DNA of 64,000 nt, taken from contig NZ_CP039886.1 in the NCBI RefSeq assembly GCF_005221285.1, forward strand, positions 558,001 to 622,000. Reading direction: 5' to 3'. The notes beneath the pieces were generated by a model, which was given only the letters and a program-made list of their open reading frames with translations, did not search any database and was not told the origin of the DNA. Position numbers and translations under genes: made by a program. The stretch is from Neisseria flavescens. Its GTDB lineage: Bacteria > Pseudomonadota > Gammaproteobacteria > Burkholderiales > Neisseriaceae. This document shows, piece by piece, positions 63,805 to 64,000 of this stretch (positions are counted from its first letter, which is position 1; each line of letters starts with the position of its first letter).

Positions 63805-64000
63805 TTATGCTTGGCGGCTCTTGACGAACTCGGCCAGTGTTTTGACGTTGGCGAAGTTTTCGCGCAGGTTGTCGTTTTCACCGTCGAGCTGGAAGCCGAA
63901 GGTTTTTTGTACGGCCAAACCAAGTTCCAATGCATCAACCGAATCTAGACCCAGGCCGTCGTCGCCGAAAAGCGGATCTTCGCTGCCGATGTCGGCAACG
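63805..64000 (-). CDS. Acyl carrier protein, second copy (partial)
   Basis: Cut by the window end. The visible 64 residues contain GLDSVDALELGLAVQKTFG with the phosphopantetheine serine, and end ATFVKSRQA-like (LAEFVKSRQA) at TAA 63805-63807. It is the ApeE/ApeF-type partner of the downstream ACP, so the polyene operon continues beyond the window. Confidence 0.8.
   Translation of the reverse strand, partial: VADIGSEDPLFGDDGLGLDSVDALELGLAVQKTFGFQLDGENDNLRENFANVKTLAEFVKSRQA

Overview
This is a chromosomal window from a Neisseria species. The 10-bp core GCCGTCTGAA of the neisserial DNA uptake sequence (DUS) occurs throughout, often as inverted pairs at gene ends, and most proteins are close to known meningococcal or gonococcal ones (NorM, the ASBT-type bile acid symporter, FetA-like receptor, MsbA). 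Most DUS copies read AGGCCGTCTGAA (AG-DUS dialect) with a minority of ATGCCGTCTGAA. That, together with aryl-polyene type pigment genes, points to a commensal of the N. subflava/flavescens kind rather than to N. meningitidis. The species assignment is an inference.

Layout. 1-9.7 kb: end of mfd, a Fur-box preceded FetA-like TonB receptor, cardiolipin synthase, and heme genes (hemE, hemY-like, a HemD-HemX fusion), then ferredoxin-NADP reductase. 9.8-14.4 kb: msbA, a degenerate kinase-like protein, thrC, a small lipoprotein. 14.7-18.7 kb: a large autotransporter split by a 12-C tract, apparently phase OFF. 18.9-24.5 kb: rarA, a small basic protein, a CX5R phosphatase, a CBS/CNNM membrane protein, and a two-gene RNA repair operon (RNA ligase plus HD-polynucleotide kinase). 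24.6-31.3 kb: nadK, ubiJ, an epimerase-like protein, a TetR regulator, murB, a frameshifted GIY-YIG nuclease, norM. 31.4-37.9 kb: thioesterase, acyltransferase and glycosyltransferase genes of aryl-polyene type, then a divergent ABC transporter / siderophore receptor pair. 38.1-47.2 kb: ppiA, ygfZ, then an accessory region with tehA between 240-bp direct repeats, a methyltransferase remnant, a small IS-derived element and a type II restriction-modification cassette bordered by Kingella-dialect uptake sequences, then alaS. 47.5-58.6 kb: polyamine-binding lipoprotein, ubiE, a truncated rnz, DUF971, a probably imported glutamine amidotransferase, a CAP-domain protein, ilvD, yceI, a bile-acid symporter, nnrD, cytochrome b561. 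58.7-64 kb: an aryl-polyene operon (methyltransferase, AMP-ligase/dehydratase fusion, COG4648 membrane protein, two acyl carrier proteins) interrupted by an AT-rich two-gene module that resembles lambda RexAB in architecture.

How the parts fit. The core genes are ordinary housekeeping genes in short operons closed by DUS hairpins. The interest lies in the accessory parts: a candidate RexAB-like defence pair inside a pigment operon, an RNA end-healing and sealing operon, an R-M cassette with foreign-dialect DUS, a phase-variable surface protein, and several genes broken or joined exactly at DUS or homopolymer runs. No rRNA, tRNA or CRISPR array was recognised.
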